NCBI GenBank assembly: GCA_030522415.1
Contig: CM060127.1
Span: 2,357,114 to 2,421,113 of the forward strand
Length of the DNA stretch: 64,000 nt
Source of the DNA: Channallabes apus
Lineage: Eukaryota > Chordata > Actinopteri > Siluriformes > Clariidae
Direction: 5' to 3'
Below the pieces are notes generated by a model, which did no database searches, was not told where the DNA came from, and saw nothing but the letters and a program-made list of their open reading frames with translations. Below, in pieces: positions 1 through 12,351 of the stretch. The translations under genes and the position numbers were made by a program. The stretch's first letter is position 1, and every line of letters begins with the position of its first letter.

Positions 1-803
1 CTGCTTGCACTCTACAGTAAATATACATTCACATTAGACATTGTGACTGTGACCATACCTAATTGCAATCTCTCCTCCTCTTCTCTTCCTCCCCCTCTTT
101 CTCTTTCCTCTCTCCCCCTGTCTCCCCCTTTCACTCTTTCTCTCTCTCTCTCTCTGTCGAGCTACACATGTGGTTCCTGAGCTGCCAGTGATCCAGACTC
201 CCTCTGCCCTCCGGACCTGTCTGGTCCATCCTGGTGCCCGGTTTCTTGTTGGAGGTCTCATCGCATGGATGCCCCGTGTGTCTCTTTAGGATGTGCCTGG
301 TGTCTGGGGATGATTCTATCTACTTAGAAGATGGTTCTGGCCTCGACTGGTGTTGTCAGCTGTTTCTCTGAGGACTTGACAATTCGATAGTTCAGGACTG
401 GAACTTTCTACAAGTCTATCTGAGTCTCGAATAATTACTGGACTCCATTTTACATCAACTATTATAACATCAATTAACATCAACTATTATAGCTGAACCT
501 AACACTTAACACAGTATAAATGCAGATCATTTCCTGCTATCTGTTTCACCCAGATGAGGATGGGTTCCCTGTCGAGTCTGGTTCCTCTTAAGGTTTCTTC
601 CTATTACCATCTCAGGGAGTTTTTCCTTGCCACTGTCGCCCTCGGGCTTGCTCACCAGGGACTATCTGAACATTTTGATTCATACACATTCACATTCCAT
701 ACAAACTTAAATAATTCTTTTGATTGTGTAAAGCTGTTTTGAGACAATGTCAATTGTTAAAAGCGCTATACAAATAAAACTGAATTGAATTGAATTGAAT
801 TAA
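1..803 (+). mobile_element. 3' end fragment of an L2-type LINE
   Basis: This is a non-coding 3' tail. It matches the 3' UTR of the longer L2-type element at 10560-11186 almost base for base (CT-rich tract near 61-160, shared text around 200-380 and 550-780). It ends in the polyadenylation-like AATAAAACTGAATT followed by GAATT repeats at about 772-803. It carries a segment (about 390-550) absent from the second copy. No coding sequence is visible here. The minus-strand L1 begins directly after the tail. Confidence 0.8.
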
Positions 804-3800
804 GCCACTGGGAGATAGAAGGATATTTAGCAGACTTCCAATGCAACAACAATAGACGTCTCGCTAATAAGGATGTGAAAGCTATGATGTCCTTTTGTGT
901 AGAATTAAGTGTAAGTGAGCGATCAGGAATCCCAAATATAGCAATCAGAGGGCAAGATTGGAGAGTTACCCCAAGAACAGTGGACATAATGGCAAAATAA
1001 CCTGTCCAGAAACCTTCCAGCTCAGGACACAGAAAAAACATGTGGCTAAGGTGACAAGGAGAGCCATGGCATTTATCACATTTGTCTTCCACTTCCGGAT
1101 ACATTTCTGAAAGTCTAGACTTAGAAAAATGTGCCCTGTGTATGACCTTAAATTGAATAAGTCCAAGACGAGCACAAGAGGTGGAAGACCGTACCCTCGC
1201 TATAGCCTGTTCCCAGGACTCCTCCTGTATTTGAATTCCTAGTTCCCCTTCCCATGTACACTTAAGCTTAACATTTGAGTGGTTACTAAGAGACAGGATA
1301 GTATCATAGAGTTTCGAAATGGTTCCTCTATGATGAGGAATAAATGATAGCATAGTTTCCCACTGCTGTTCTGGAGGTAAAGAGGGGAAATTAGGGAAAC
1401 GCTTGGCAACTAAATTTCGAACTTGAAAATAGCGAAACAGATTGGTAGTGGGGAGACCATAACGAGATGACAAATTGGCAAAACTATCGAAGACACCGTC
1501 CGCATATAAATATTTAAATTGTTTTATACCCTTGTCACACCACACTGAGAACGACGAGTCCAGGAGTGATGGGGGAAACAAATGGTTATCTTTTAGAGGA
1601 CCTGAGGAAGATGTCATTACAAATTTAAAGTGCCGTCTCAACTGGAACCAGATCTTGAGTGTGTTAAGAACCACCTGATTATCAGTATACAGAGAGGGTT
1701 TTATGGGTAAAGAGGAATAGAGCAGAGCCGGTATAGAAGATCCCATACAGGATGATAGCCCCAATTTACACCAAGAGGATCCAGAAGATTTTAACCAGTA
1801 GCAAAGTTTATGAATGTGAGCAGCCCAGTAGTAAGCTAGAAAATTAGGTAATGCAAGTCCTCCACTAAATCTGCATCTCTGCAGTATGGTTTTACGAACC
1901 CTAGGTGGCTTCCCTCCCCAAATGAAAGAACCAATAATCTTGTCCAGTGAGACAAAAAATCAACTGAAATAAAAATAAACATTTTGGTAAGATATTCATT
2001 TTAACAACATTAATCTTACCGATTAATGAAAGGGGGAGATTGCCCCATCTTTGAATATCAGATGTGATCCTTGATATAAGGGGAGTAAAATTAGCTGATT
2101 TAAGGCCAGATAGAGAACGAGTCACATTAATCCCCAAGTATTTAAACCCCGATGGACTAAGATGAAAGGGTAGATCGGACTGTTGAAGATGACATGCTGA
2201 CGTATTAATGGGAAAACACTCACTTTTCCCCAAATTTAATTTATAACCTGAAAATGAGCTGAAATTCTCCAGAATACCTAAAACAGCCGGGATGGAGAGT
2301 CCAGGATCAGTTATATATAACAAATAAGCATCGGCATACAATGATAATTTATGTTCAATTCCATTACGGAAGATTCCCTTGAATACGGAGGAAGATCTCA
2401 ATGTGATTGACAGAGGCTCGATGGCGATGGCAAAGAGTAAAGGTGACAAGGGGCAACCTTGACGACATCCACGACCCAGAGCTAAATAATCTGAATAAAC
2501 ATCATTAGTATGTACACTGGCTTTAGGGGACGAATAAAGAAGCCGAATCCAAAAAATAAATTTATCGCCAAATCCGAATTTCTTTAAAACTGCAAACAAG
2601 TACTCCCACTCCACTCTATCGAAAGCCTTTTCAGCATCTAAAGAAATCACAAGTTAAGGAAGTTCAGATAAATGCTTTGAGTAAGTAACATTAAAGAGTG
2701 TACGGGTATTAAAAAACAATTGACGTCCCTTTATAAAGCCATTTTGCTCTTCAGATATAATACAAGGAAGCACATCCTCTAGGCGAGATGCAATTACTTT
2801 AGCCAACACCTTTGCATCGGCATTAAGCAGAGATAATGGCCTGTAGGAACCACAGGAGGTTGGATCTTTGTCATTTTTGAGAAGGAGCGCTATAGTGGCT
2901 TGTGTAAAAGTTGGTGGTAATGAACCCGTTTCCAAGGATTCATTAAACACAGACAAAAGCAATGGTGCCAATTTACCAATAAATGTTTTATAAAATTCTA
3001 TTGGAAACCCATCAGGGCCTGGGGGTTTATTAGACTGCATATCTGTAATAGCATTCGATACTTCTTCAACGGAAAATGGGGAGTCCAATTGCCCGGCAAT
3101 ATTAGTATCAATAATAGGTGTCATGCACACTCGGTCCATGGCCGGCACTAGAACCCGGAAGTAATGCGGTCATGAACCAGAAAGTATAAAAGGAGTAAAC
3201 AAATGATAGTACAATGCTCAGTCATTGAGTTTTTCTGATGCCCTGTCGGAATCGTTCACCAAACCGTGAGTACTCACCCTTTTTGGTCTGCTTCCTGATT
3301 GAGTGTGTATTTCTAGGACGCGGGTTAGATTGTGTCTTTCCCTTACTCCCCTATCGTGAGAGTCCTTAGATCAAAGAGCGTGATTATCCTGCCTACTCGT
3401 GTTTTCTCCGCGTTTGGGTTTACCATTCACGCAACAAAGGGCTAACCGCTAAAGCTACGTCTTCTGGTCTTCCGAGGTTAGTTCTGACAATAGGGTTTGA
3501 AAGATTATGGAGAAATTTGATCATTTTAGCTTTGTCCGTAGGAAATTCTGACTTGTATAACGAAGCGTAAAATGTTTTAAAGGTAGAATTAATTTCCAAG
3601 GGATCTGCAGTAATAGTGTCATAAGTGTTTTTAATACTAGGTATTAAACGCGAAGTGGCTTGTCGTCGTAGCTGATGTGCCAACAAGCGACTTGCCTTGT
3701 CACCATACTCATAATATGAGCCACAACTGCGTAGTAACAAGCGCTCTGCCTCTTTAGTTGACATAAGATTGAATTCTGCTTGCAAATCAAGACGCTGCTT

Positions 3801-4835
3801 CAGTAATTCTGGAGAAGGGTTCAGTGTATAACTTTGATCAAGGTTATTAATCGCAGCTGTAAGTTCTTTAAACCTGGCATTAATCTTTTTATTAGCAAGA
3901 ACAGAATAAGAAATAATTTGACCTCTCAGGTAGCATTTGAGTGTCTCCCATAGCAAGGAATATGAAACTGAAACGTTTTGATTGAAGGACAAGAACTCCT
4001 CAATAGAACGTGAAACGAATTCACAAAATTCTTTATCTGCCAGAAGAAGAGAGTTAAATCTCCACAGTGGTGGGCTACGTTTATAGGTAGAAAGCTGAAT
4101 ATCCAATAGCAGAGGTGAATGATCAGATATTACAATACCAGAATAGTCAGAAGAAGTAACACACAAATCAAGAGCTCTGTCTATAAGAAAGTAATCAATC
4201 CTGGAATAAGAATGATGCACCTGGGAGAAAAAAGAAAATTTTTTGATTGAAGGGTTGCGAAATCTCCATGGATCAATAAGATCGTTCTGTTTCATAAAAT
4301 CTGAAAATATTTTAGACATAGATGATGGAGTCAGATTACGAGGGTTAGATCGATCCAAGATTGGATCAAAAACACAATTCAGATCTCCACCGAGGATCAG
4401 CAAATGAGTGTTCAAGAAGGGGATGTTACTCAGCAGTCTATTAGCAAATTCAGCATCATCAAAATTTGGGGCATATACATTTACCAACAAAACCTTTTTT
4501 TGCATTAGTGTACCAGCAACAATGATGTATCTACCATTCTTATCAGTGATAACATTGGTCGATGAGAATTGAACTTTCTTATTAATGAGAATGGCAACTC
4601 CTCTAGCTTTCGAATTAAAGTTTGAGTGAAAGACCTGACCTACCCAAGGGCAATTTAACCTATAATTATCTTTAATGCGAAGGTGAGTCTCCTGTAAAAA
4701 TGCTATATCAGAATGTAGACGTTTCAAGTGTGTGAAAACCTTAGATCTCTTAACAGGATTGCCCATACCTCTGACATTCCAACTAATGAATCTAAGAGGC
4801 ATGCCATTGCTGGGATCTATATTGCCATTAACCAT
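804..4835 (-). pseudogene. L1 ORF2: AP-endonuclease / reverse transcriptase (broken)
   Basis: ORF2 supplies target nicking and reverse transcription in the L1 cycle. The N-terminal part (4835-3495) shows the APE-type endonuclease: SWNVRG, FLQETHL, VNVYAP, GGDLN, SRIDYFL and SDHSP in order. After the LTR, 3118-2654 gives the RT fingers (NKPPGPDGFP, SYRPLSLLN). After a TAA stop near 2651, 2650-1960 gives the palm (SLDAEKAFDRVEW, GCRQGCPLSP). The catalytic box reads YADA instead of YADD. A frameshift near 1965 precedes the C-terminal region (1764-804), which has a CX2C..H..C knuckle (CDKCHGSPCHLSHMFFLC). Breaks: LTR insertion, one nonsense codon, one frameshift, an altered catalytic Asp and a missing C-terminus. 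Homology is clear; function is lost. Confidence 0.9.
3119..3489 (+). repeat. Solo LTR (371 bp) with ATAGG target duplication
   Basis: The segment begins TGTCATGC, ends TTCTGACA and is flanked by ATAGG on both sides (3114-3118 and 3490-3494). It interrupts the L1 ORF2 frame exactly between the two duplications. A TATA box (GTATAAAAGG, about 3184) and a GTGAGT-like donor (about 3267) read on the plus strand, which sets its orientation. It is closely related to the segment at 45994-46367. No internal retroelement genes remain, so it is the product of LTR-LTR recombination. Confidence 0.9.
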
Positions 4836-5416
4836 TCAAAAAGAAAAAAACAACAACAACCAAAATGCCAAAGAGCCGAAGCGGGACACCCTCCCCCCCA
4901 AAATACCCCTAAACACACATACACCCAAAGTCTCCACATAACAAAAACAAAGGAGACAGCAGTGTTCCCCAAAATAGCAAAAATGATCCACTAAAGTGAA
5001 TGGACTAACCGGAGCCCAAGCAAAAACAAACAAGAGAGAGAGAGAAAAAACCTCCCACCGACTTCACACTGTATAACAGCGTGCGTGTAACAAACACGTT
5101 ATATATACTGTATATATAAAACCCTGTACAAAATATTGAATCCTCAGAAGATGAACATTCTAACAAAACAACAGAAATACGTAAAAATACCAAAAAAAAA
5201 AAAAAAAACAAGTCCTGTGCAAATAAATGCAATAAGTCTAGTTTATTCTTATGAACTTAGTCTTATTATATAAAAGTGAAAATAAAAAAACTAAAACAGT
5301 ACAGTAACTAGCGCAACATACTAAAAAAAAAAAAACAATGCGCAGGTAGCGTTAAACCTAATGAAGCCGTAATCACTTATCAGCATTACAGCAGCAAACT
5401 GAAGGGCTATTGAGGC

Positions 5417-6915
5417 TCAACCCGAAATCAAAGTTTTAACATAAACACTAGCTTTCTCCGCTGAAACAAAGTCCTTCTCAACCCCCTTATATGTGATTGT
5501 CACATCTGTGCCACCACAGTCCGGGGAAATACGATCTGGGTCTCCGGACTACTGAGCCGCACCTTGTCCCCCCCTAGTGTGTCAAAGTGGTATGTCTTCC
5601 CCTCATCAAAGTAATGATGTGCACCTGTGTCACTCCCTCGTGTGTCACTATAAATGCCAGTCAGATCCGGACGCGTGTGTCCGTGCACTGTTGTCCTCAC
5701 GTATGTGTCTTTGTGTCTCCTCACCTCTCTGTGTGTGCGTGTCTCCTCCTCAGGGCTGAGCAGAGTCTGCAGGGTCGGGGTAAGACCTGTCATAACAGGT
5801 ATCTGGGATTTAAGACTATGCTGATACGTGCGGCGTGAACGCCATTATCTCGAGTGTGTGCTACTGTGTATTTCGTGGAAAGAAAAGGACTGTGCTTGTG
5901 TTACTGTGACCCGCCTGCAGACCCAGCCTGAGGAGGTTCGCTGAGGAGCTTCCCCGTTTTGTTTATTGTGTTCATGTGCTTCGTGTTTTTTTTGGTTTAT
6001 TATTTTGAAAGAAAAAAGAAGAAAGAAATAAAACATAATCCTGAGTTTGAACTTGAACCTGTATCTTGCGTCCTCACTGAATAACCCTCGAGAACATGAC
6101 AGTGATGCGAAGTCGCGCTGGATGAAACAGGCCATACCGAACACCCTCAATGCCACGCAGCTGCTGCCTGACCGTATTGAATGCAGACCGAGCGCGTGCG
6201 ATCTTGGCAGTGTAGTCACTTTAATCTGTCTGCGTTCTCTAGCGCGTCGTAAAATGTCAACACAGTTAGTGTGGTAATGAAACCTGCATACAATGGCTCG
6301 TGGACGGTCGCCGGGCTTAGGTGCGGGTTGGAGGGTCCTGTGGGAACGATCCAAAAGCGGCTCCTTCTCCAGATTAAACGCTTCCTTTAGCAAGGAGGCC
6401 ACGGCCGCAGTAGTGCACGTGTTAGGGCCCTCTGGTACTCCCACTATCCTAACATTGTTACGCCGCGTCCTAGACTCCAAGTCTTCACATTTATTCTCCA
6501 GCTTGGCTACGTTAGCTGTGAGACACTTGATAGTGTTTTTCATCTCGGCTATGTCGTCGGAGCACACAGTAAGCGCGTGCTCCATCTCCCTGACCGTACC
6601 TTTTAGCTCGGACACGGTAGCGTCATTAGCAGCTTTATCTATCGCCAGCTGCGTCTTCATCGCTTGCAAGTCGAACTTAATAGTAGACAAAGCATCACCG
6701 ATAGTATCCTGAAGTTCTTTTTTAAAAATATCGGCGATATCTTTCCTCAGCGAGGCCAACAACTCTACTTTAAGAGCGTCAATATCCGGATTAGCCTGGC
6801 TCGAGGGGGGCTTTACAGGTGACGACGGCTCACTCGAGGATGTGGTCGCAGTTTGCAAACTAGGTCTCAGTTGTGTTTGAATTGTACTGCGAGTTTTTAT
6901 ATTTTTTGCTGCCAT
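5417..6915 (-). pseudogene. L1 ORF1: coiled-coil RNA-binding protein, split by a solo LTR
   Basis: The start is at 6915 (MAAKNIKTRS). A Ser/Pro-rich N-terminus (about 1-45) is followed by a long heptad-rich coiled coil (about 46-150) and an RRM-type segment starting with RRNNVRIVGVPEGP (about 151). This is the order expected for L1 ORF1p, which packages LINE RNA as trimers. A frameshift near 6195-6230 moves the C-terminal domain to another frame. The frame then runs into the LTR at 6101, resumes at 5497 and stops at 5417. It is inactive. Confidence 0.85.
5498..6101 (+). repeat. Solo LTR (604 bp) with GTGAT target duplication
   Basis: The element starts TGTCACATC and ends AACATGACA. GTGAT is present immediately before (5493-5497) and after (6102-6106). 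It lies inside L1 ORF1, and removing the LTR plus one GTGAT restores continuity of the ORF1 C-terminal frame. An AATAAA signal is visible near 6028. It is unrelated in sequence to the 371-bp LTR, apart from sharing TGTCA...TGACA ends. Confidence 0.9.
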
Positions 6916-7085
6916 TTTACGCAGTGCCGAGTAAACATTTTCAACTCAACCAACTACAAAATAAAACAGGACTAAAATTATGGCCAAAAAGCGCAAAGGA
7001 ATAACAATTTTAATTGAAATCGGCGGGAGCTCCCAAACTCATGTCCTACTCCATCAAAGCTCAACCGGAAGTCCTCCATTTGGTT

Positions 7086-7600
7086 AATCTTAACCCCTGG
7101 GTTGATTAACCCCAAAGAGTGAAAAAACCCTCAAAGTGAAAAAAAGAGAGCGGCATACTTCACAGAGGTTTTAATGCACGCATATGAGGAATTCAAGCCA
7201 ATAATAATGAAAAAAAGCAATACGTCTGCACTGGCTAAAGTTGACTTGGCAAAAAATAACGGACAGAGTAAATGTGTGATTGTATTAAATTGAAAATTTG
7301 ACATCGCCTCCCCTTTTATTATAGTTAGAGATGTTCCGATACCATTTTTCCCCTCCCGATACCGATTCCGATACTTGGGCTCAGGGTATCGGCCGATACC
7401 GAGTACTGATCCGATACCTGGATGTGTATCTGTACAGTGTATGTGTGTGTATATATCATTTCTTTTTCTAGCTCTGTGTAACGGGTTCGACCCTAAGTGC
7501 ACGGGCGACACCATGAAACACGGACACGAGGCGAGGTCTTAGAGGAAAAAGGGTAATTTATTTAGAAAAATGGGTAAGGAAAGGGTTAAAGGCTCTCTGT
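7086..7600. other. Intergenic repeat debris with CCGATACC motifs
   Basis: No gene is seen. 7323-7435 carries a cluster of GATGTTCCGATACC / CGATTCCGATACT / ATCGGCCGATACCG motifs, like the ends of non-autonomous DNA elements that are common in fish. Around 7474 a TGTAACGGGTTCGACC stretch resembles an LTR start, but no partner end was found. Confidence 0.4.
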
Positions 7601-7618
7601 GGCCTTTTCCATTTCGGA

Positions 7619-10343
7619 AAAGCTCCAGCTAAAAGAAAAATTATTAGAGATAAGAAACTCGCTCCCTGGTATAACGATCACACGCGCACTTTAAAACAGA
7701 CCGCTCGGAAATGAGAGCGTAAATGGCGTCAAACTAAATTGTTAGTATTTCAAATAGAATGGAAAGAGAGCATCCTGAACTATAGAAAAGCTCTTAGTGT
7801 GGCTAGATCAGCATATGTCACCACTCTTATAGAAGAAAATAAAAATTTACCCAAGATTTTTATTTAATACCGTAGCCAAATTAACCAGAAATAAGACCAC
7901 TGCAGAAATCTCCAGAACATCATCATGCACTTCATGATGGACTTCATGAACTTTTTTAATAATAAAATTGTAAATATCAGGCATAAAATTGAGGCTCTGA
8001 AACCGAACAATGTAATTGATGCAGATGTTAACCTAGCCATGTCAGATCAGAACCTAGAATACTTTACTCCCATTGAAGAGAATTAACTAATTTCACTCAT
8101 CTCTTCTGCAAATTCATCAACCTGTATGTAGCGCGGCCACATAAAGGGGCAGTTAAACAGCAGGGGAAAGAAGAAAGAGCTAATGTTGCTCACCTGCACC
8201 AGCAAACTGGCCCCATGCGGTTATTTTGGTCCCCATGACAACGGTGGTTTGGTTCCGGGGTTAAGCTCACGCGCGCATGCGCAGCTGTGCCGCGAGAGAA
8301 CTCCGATGACCTATCGGGTCACGTGTGTCGGTATAAAGCTGGAACCGGAAGGACGCTCGGGACGGAGAGATGAAGTCAGCGCGCGACATTGGTAGTGAGA
8401 GAAAGAGCGATTGTTAGTGGATTATCGGTGGATTATTGTTCCCGGATTTCATACAATACCCTTCTCATTCCGTTTCCTCGTTCTCCCGGATTTACCATCA
8501 TTTCCTGGTGAGAACGAACCATCTCTCCCATACACCTTATCACTCCTACAATAGCACGGACTTGGACATTCATACATACGCACTCACTCACTCGCATATA
8601 CTACTGACTTTGTACATATTTGTTTATATTTTGTATATATTGATTTTTTGCTGCACCTCATTTGTTTGTTTGTCTTTTGAATATAATACACTTCGGTTTG
8701 GTTTTGGTAATTGTTGTTGTGTCCGTCTTTCCTTGTTCCGCGAAGGTTGCGCAATACCGGAAGTAAGTGTTATTAGCCCGTATATAGATTTAAGTCCTCG
8801 ATTTAGTGTAATTAGCTCAAAAATTTTATCTGAGCGATACATGTATATTAGATCCTATACCGACACATTTTCTTAAACAGATAGTACCAGAAATAACAGA
8901 ACCGCTGTTGAGAATAATTAATTCCTCACTCAGCATTGGTTATGTTCCAAAATCTTTTAAATTAGCAGTTATTAAACCAATAATTAAGAAACCTGACCTC
9001 GACCCCTGTCAGCTGTCCAATTACAGGCCAATATCAAACCTCCCCTTTATCTCTAAGATTCTGGAAAAAATAGTAGCGGAGCAGCTATGCTCATATCTAC
9101 ATAGAAATGGCATACATGAACTGTATCAGTCAGGATTTAGGCCTCATCACAGCACAGAAACAGCACTCGTTAAAGTAGTAAATGACCTCCTATTGACCTC
9201 TGATCAGGGTTGTGTAACTATGCTTGTATTACTCGACCTCAGTGCAGCTTTTGACACCATTGATCATGCTATTCTTCTTCACAGATTAGAAAATGTAGTA
9301 GGAATTAAGGGTACAGCCCTCTCCTGGCTCAGATCCTATTTGACCGATCGTTATCAGTATGTAAACTCAAATGGTGATTATTCTGCATGTTCTCTAGTGG
9401 AGTTTGGTCCGCAGGGTTCCGTTTTAGGCCCATTGCTTTTTTCCCTTTACATGCTTCCTCTGGGCAACATAATCCGTAAGCATGGTCTTAGTTTTCATTG
9501 TTATGCTGACGACACACAGCTATACGTCTCAACAAAACCTGATGAGAAAAACCAGCTTACTAAAGTTGAGCAATGTGTGCAGGGCATAAGAAATTGGATG
9601 CTAATTAACTTCCTTCTGCTTAATCCGGATAAGACAGAAGTTCTAGTCATAGGACGCATACAGCTAGGAGTAAAATCTTAGATCACACCGTAACTTTAGA
9701 TGGCCTTTCTGTTCCATCAAGTGCAACAGTAAAAGACCTCGGCGTGATTATAGATTCCAACCTTTCATTTGAAGCTCATGTAGATAATATCACCAGGATA
9801 GCATTCTTTTACCTCAGAAATATTGCCAAGATAAGAAATATATTGTCGCTAAACGATGCAGAAAACCTAGTTCATGCTTTTATCACTTCTAGGATGGACT
9901 ATTGTAATGCCTTACTGTCTGGTTGTTCAGTTAGGTGCATAAACAAGCTTCAGCTAGTCCAGAATGCAGCAGCGAGAGTCCTCACTAGAACCAGAAGATA
10001 TGAGCACATCACCCCTATCCTATCTTCACTACATTGGCTCCATGTGAAATTTCGCATTGATTTTAAAATACTACTCTTGACATATAAAGCATTAAATGGT
10101 CTCGCCCCGCAGTATCTGAGCGAACTGCTAGTGTCTTACGATCCGCCACGCCTACTTCGGTCAAAGGATGCAGGCTGCTTATCAGCACCGCGTATTATTA
10201 AAACTACAGCTGGGGGCGGAGCTTTTTCTTAGAAAGCCCCAATATTATAGAATAGTCTTCCAAATAGTGTTCGGGACTCAGACACAGTCTCAGTGTTTAA
10301 GTCTAGGCTAAAAACCTATTTATTTAGCCAAGCATTTTTATAA
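7619..10343 (+). pseudogene. L2-type ORF2 (reverse transcriptase), broken
   Basis: Before the LTR, 7619-8122 encodes the LAPWYNDHTR...ESILNYRKAL...IEENKN linker typical of L2/Jockey-group LINEs. After it, 8846 onwards gives [59 protein letters not shown] and the catalytic CYADDTQLY near 9500-9526. There is a frameshift near 9660. The downstream frame (9744-10232) holds VHAFITSRMDYCNALL and LQLVQNAAARVLT, followed by TAG stops near 10230 and 10250. The natural end SRLKTYLFSQAFL stops at about 10343. RT clade assignment is by motif and tail type. Confidence 0.88.
8127..8841 (+). repeat. Solo LTR (715 bp) with TGTA target duplication
   Basis: The segment starts TGTAGCGCGG and ends GAGCGATACA. 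It is flanked by TGTA at 8123-8126 and 8842-8845. It separates codons of the L2 RT frame cleanly. A TATA-like GGTATAAAGC (about 8330) suggests plus orientation. No internal retroviral-type genes are present. The open frame at 8436-8876 within it is not supported as a gene. Confidence 0.85.
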
Positions 10344-11186
10344 ATAGATTTGCCTTAGGTAAAGGAGCAGATCTGGGGGACTCATGGACGTAGAGTATTA
10401 TGGTGAACTGGTATGTTTAGATGCTGTCTTCCTCACTCTCATTTGATCACTCAGGTTTGTTGAGGTGATTGTTTGCTTTACATCTCAGGGAGCCCTCATG
10501 CTTGTGTTTCCTTCTGGCTCTCCCTTTTAGTTATGATGTCATAGTTAGTCCTGCGGAGTCCCTGCTTGCACTCTACAGTAAATATACATTCACATTATAC
10601 ATTATGTGACTGTGACCATACCTAACTGCCATCTCTCCTTTTCTTCTCTTTCTCCCCCTCTTTCTTTTTCCTCTCTCCCCCTGTCTCCCCCTTTCACTCT
10701 TTCTCTCTCTCTGTCGAGCTACACATGTCATCCTTGAGCTACCAGTGATCCAGACTCCCTCTGCCCTCCGGACCTGTCTGATCCATCCTGGTGCCCCGCT
10801 TCTGGTTGGAGGTCTCGTCGCATGGATGCCCCGTGTGTCTCTTTGGGATGTGTCTGGTGTCTGGGGATGATTCTCTCTACTTAGAAGACGGTTCTGGCCT
10901 CGACTGGTGTTAGCAGCTGTTTCTCTGAGGACTTGACAATTCGATGAGGATGGGTTCCCTGTTGAGTCTGGTTCCTCTCAAGGTTTCTTCCTATTACCAT
11001 CTCAGGGAGTTTTTCCTTGCCACTGTCGCCCTCGGCTTGCTCACCAGGGACTATCTGACCATTTTGATTCATACACATTCACATTCCATACAAACTTAAA
11101 TAATTCTTTTGATTGTGTAAAGCTGTTTTGAGACAATGTCAATTATTAAAAGCGCTATACAAATAAAATTGAATTAAATTGAATTG

Positions 11187-11400
11187 AACTTAAAACACAT
11201 CTTTTTACTCTTGCTTTCAACTCAGTTTGATTTGTTGACTGATATTCCTGTGTTTTATTAAACTGATACTTATTTTATTTGTGATATAACCTATTCTTGT
11301 TAGGCTTTACACAGCCTAACAAGAATAGGTTACATCACAAATAAAATTGGCTGTTTTTTAAAGTGCTCTATAAATAAAGTTGGATTGGATTGGATTGGAT
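11187..11400 (+). mobile_element. 3' end of a second L2-like LINE, with a hairpin
   Basis: The text GTGCTCTATAAATAAAGTTGGATT followed by GGATT repeats (about 11362-11400) is the 3' end of another L2-like family, distinct from the GAATT-tailed one. Inside it, 11277-11306 and 11312-11341 are reverse complements with one or two mismatches, giving a stem of about 29 bp and a short loop. Confidence 0.6.
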
Positions 11401-12065
11401 GAACGTTTTGTCCCTTTCTGTGGAAAATGCCCTTTCCGGCAGTACATGCCTAGTAAGACAGGGAAATACGGCATAAAAATTTGGGCAGCCTGTGATGCAA
11501 AAACCATCTATCCATAGAATCTGCAGATTTACACAGGCAAACATGCAAGTGGCATTCCTGAGAAAAATCAAGGAGTTCTCAACGTGTAGTCCTTGATATG
11601 ACTACAGGACTGCGAGGTCACAATATCACATGTGACAGTTTGTTTACCAGCTGTGACCTTGGACAAGAACTTCTCAGGTGGAAACTTATCATGGTGGGCA
11701 CAAAAAAAATAAATAAACCTGAGCCACCTGCCGAAATTTTGCAGGTGAAGGACAGGGCTCCACTTTCTTAAAAATTTGCTTTCACAGACACCACCACGGT
11801 TGTTTCATACTGTATTGTCAAAAAAACAAACAAACAAACACCGGAGTGTGATACTTATGTCCACTTTTCACAAAGACACAGCTGTGCAAGTGCATAAGCA
11901 AGTGACAAAAAGCCCATAATTATCTTGGACTATAATAAAAACAAAGGTGGAGTGGACAACCTGGACAAGCTGTCTGCCACCTACACTTGCCAATGATGGT
12001 TGTGTTTTATAACATTCTAGATGTGTCTGCATACAATGCATTTGTGTTGTGGACCCACATTCACC
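11398..12065 (+). pseudogene. piggyBac (PGBD4-like) transposase relic, part 1
   Basis: Several frames together read as a piggyBac transposase: RFVPFCGKCPFRQYMPSKTG, YGIKIWAACDA, then shifted frames giving GKHASGIPEKNQG, VTLDKNFSGG, VILMSTFHKD, YNKNKGGVDNLDK-like sequence and NAFVLWTHIH at the right edge. Many frameshifts and stops are present. The order follows the RNase H-like DDD core of piggyBac transposases. It continues beyond the inserted element at 17629. Confidence 0.75.
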
Positions 12066-12351
12066 TACACTCTAAAAACTAACTCAGAGGACCTTTTACC
12101 ACTACTTGATTTAATACATGGATGCAAGTTAAAAATTGTAATTAATTGATTTAGATGAACCTTCTAAGTTGCGAACTTAATTTTTATAAGTTGTGATCAA
12201 ATAATAATGTTGGTAATTATATTAACTTAATTTTGCATGTAATTTAAACTCAAATTTAATTGGTAATGGGGTGAAAACAAAATTTAAGTTGTCTTAACTT
12301 TAAAAAATTGGCATGATAATTTAATTCTTTTCAGTTATCTCCTACCTACAG

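Larger units (their letters stand above)
804..7085 (-). mobile_element. L1/Tx1-like LINE, broken, carrying two solo LTRs
   Basis: An L1-clade retrotransposon lies on the minus strand: a 5' leader (about 6916-7085), ORF1 (6915-5417), an inter-ORF region (about 5416-4836) and ORF2 (4835-804). Its 3' end is cut off at the GAATT repeats of the neighbouring L2 tail, so ORF2 lacks its natural terminus. Solo LTRs at 3119-3489 and 5498-6101 interrupt ORF2 and ORF1. In-frame stops and frameshifts show that it is dead. The exact 5' boundary is uncertain. Confidence 0.85.
7601..11186 (+). mobile_element. L2-type LINE, 5' truncated, interrupted by a solo LTR
   Basis: A plus-strand non-LTR element. It retains the region just after the endonuclease, the whole RT, a C-terminal region and a 3' UTR (10344-11186) ending AATAAAATTGAATT with repeats. 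The endonuclease itself is missing. The 3' UTR matches positions 1-803. A 715-bp solo LTR sits at 8127-8841. Confidence 0.85.

Noticed and set aside
8436..8876. 146-codon frame between the two halves of the L2 RT
   Set aside because: It lies inside the solo LTR. The composition is low-complexity and the frame crosses the LTR boundary.
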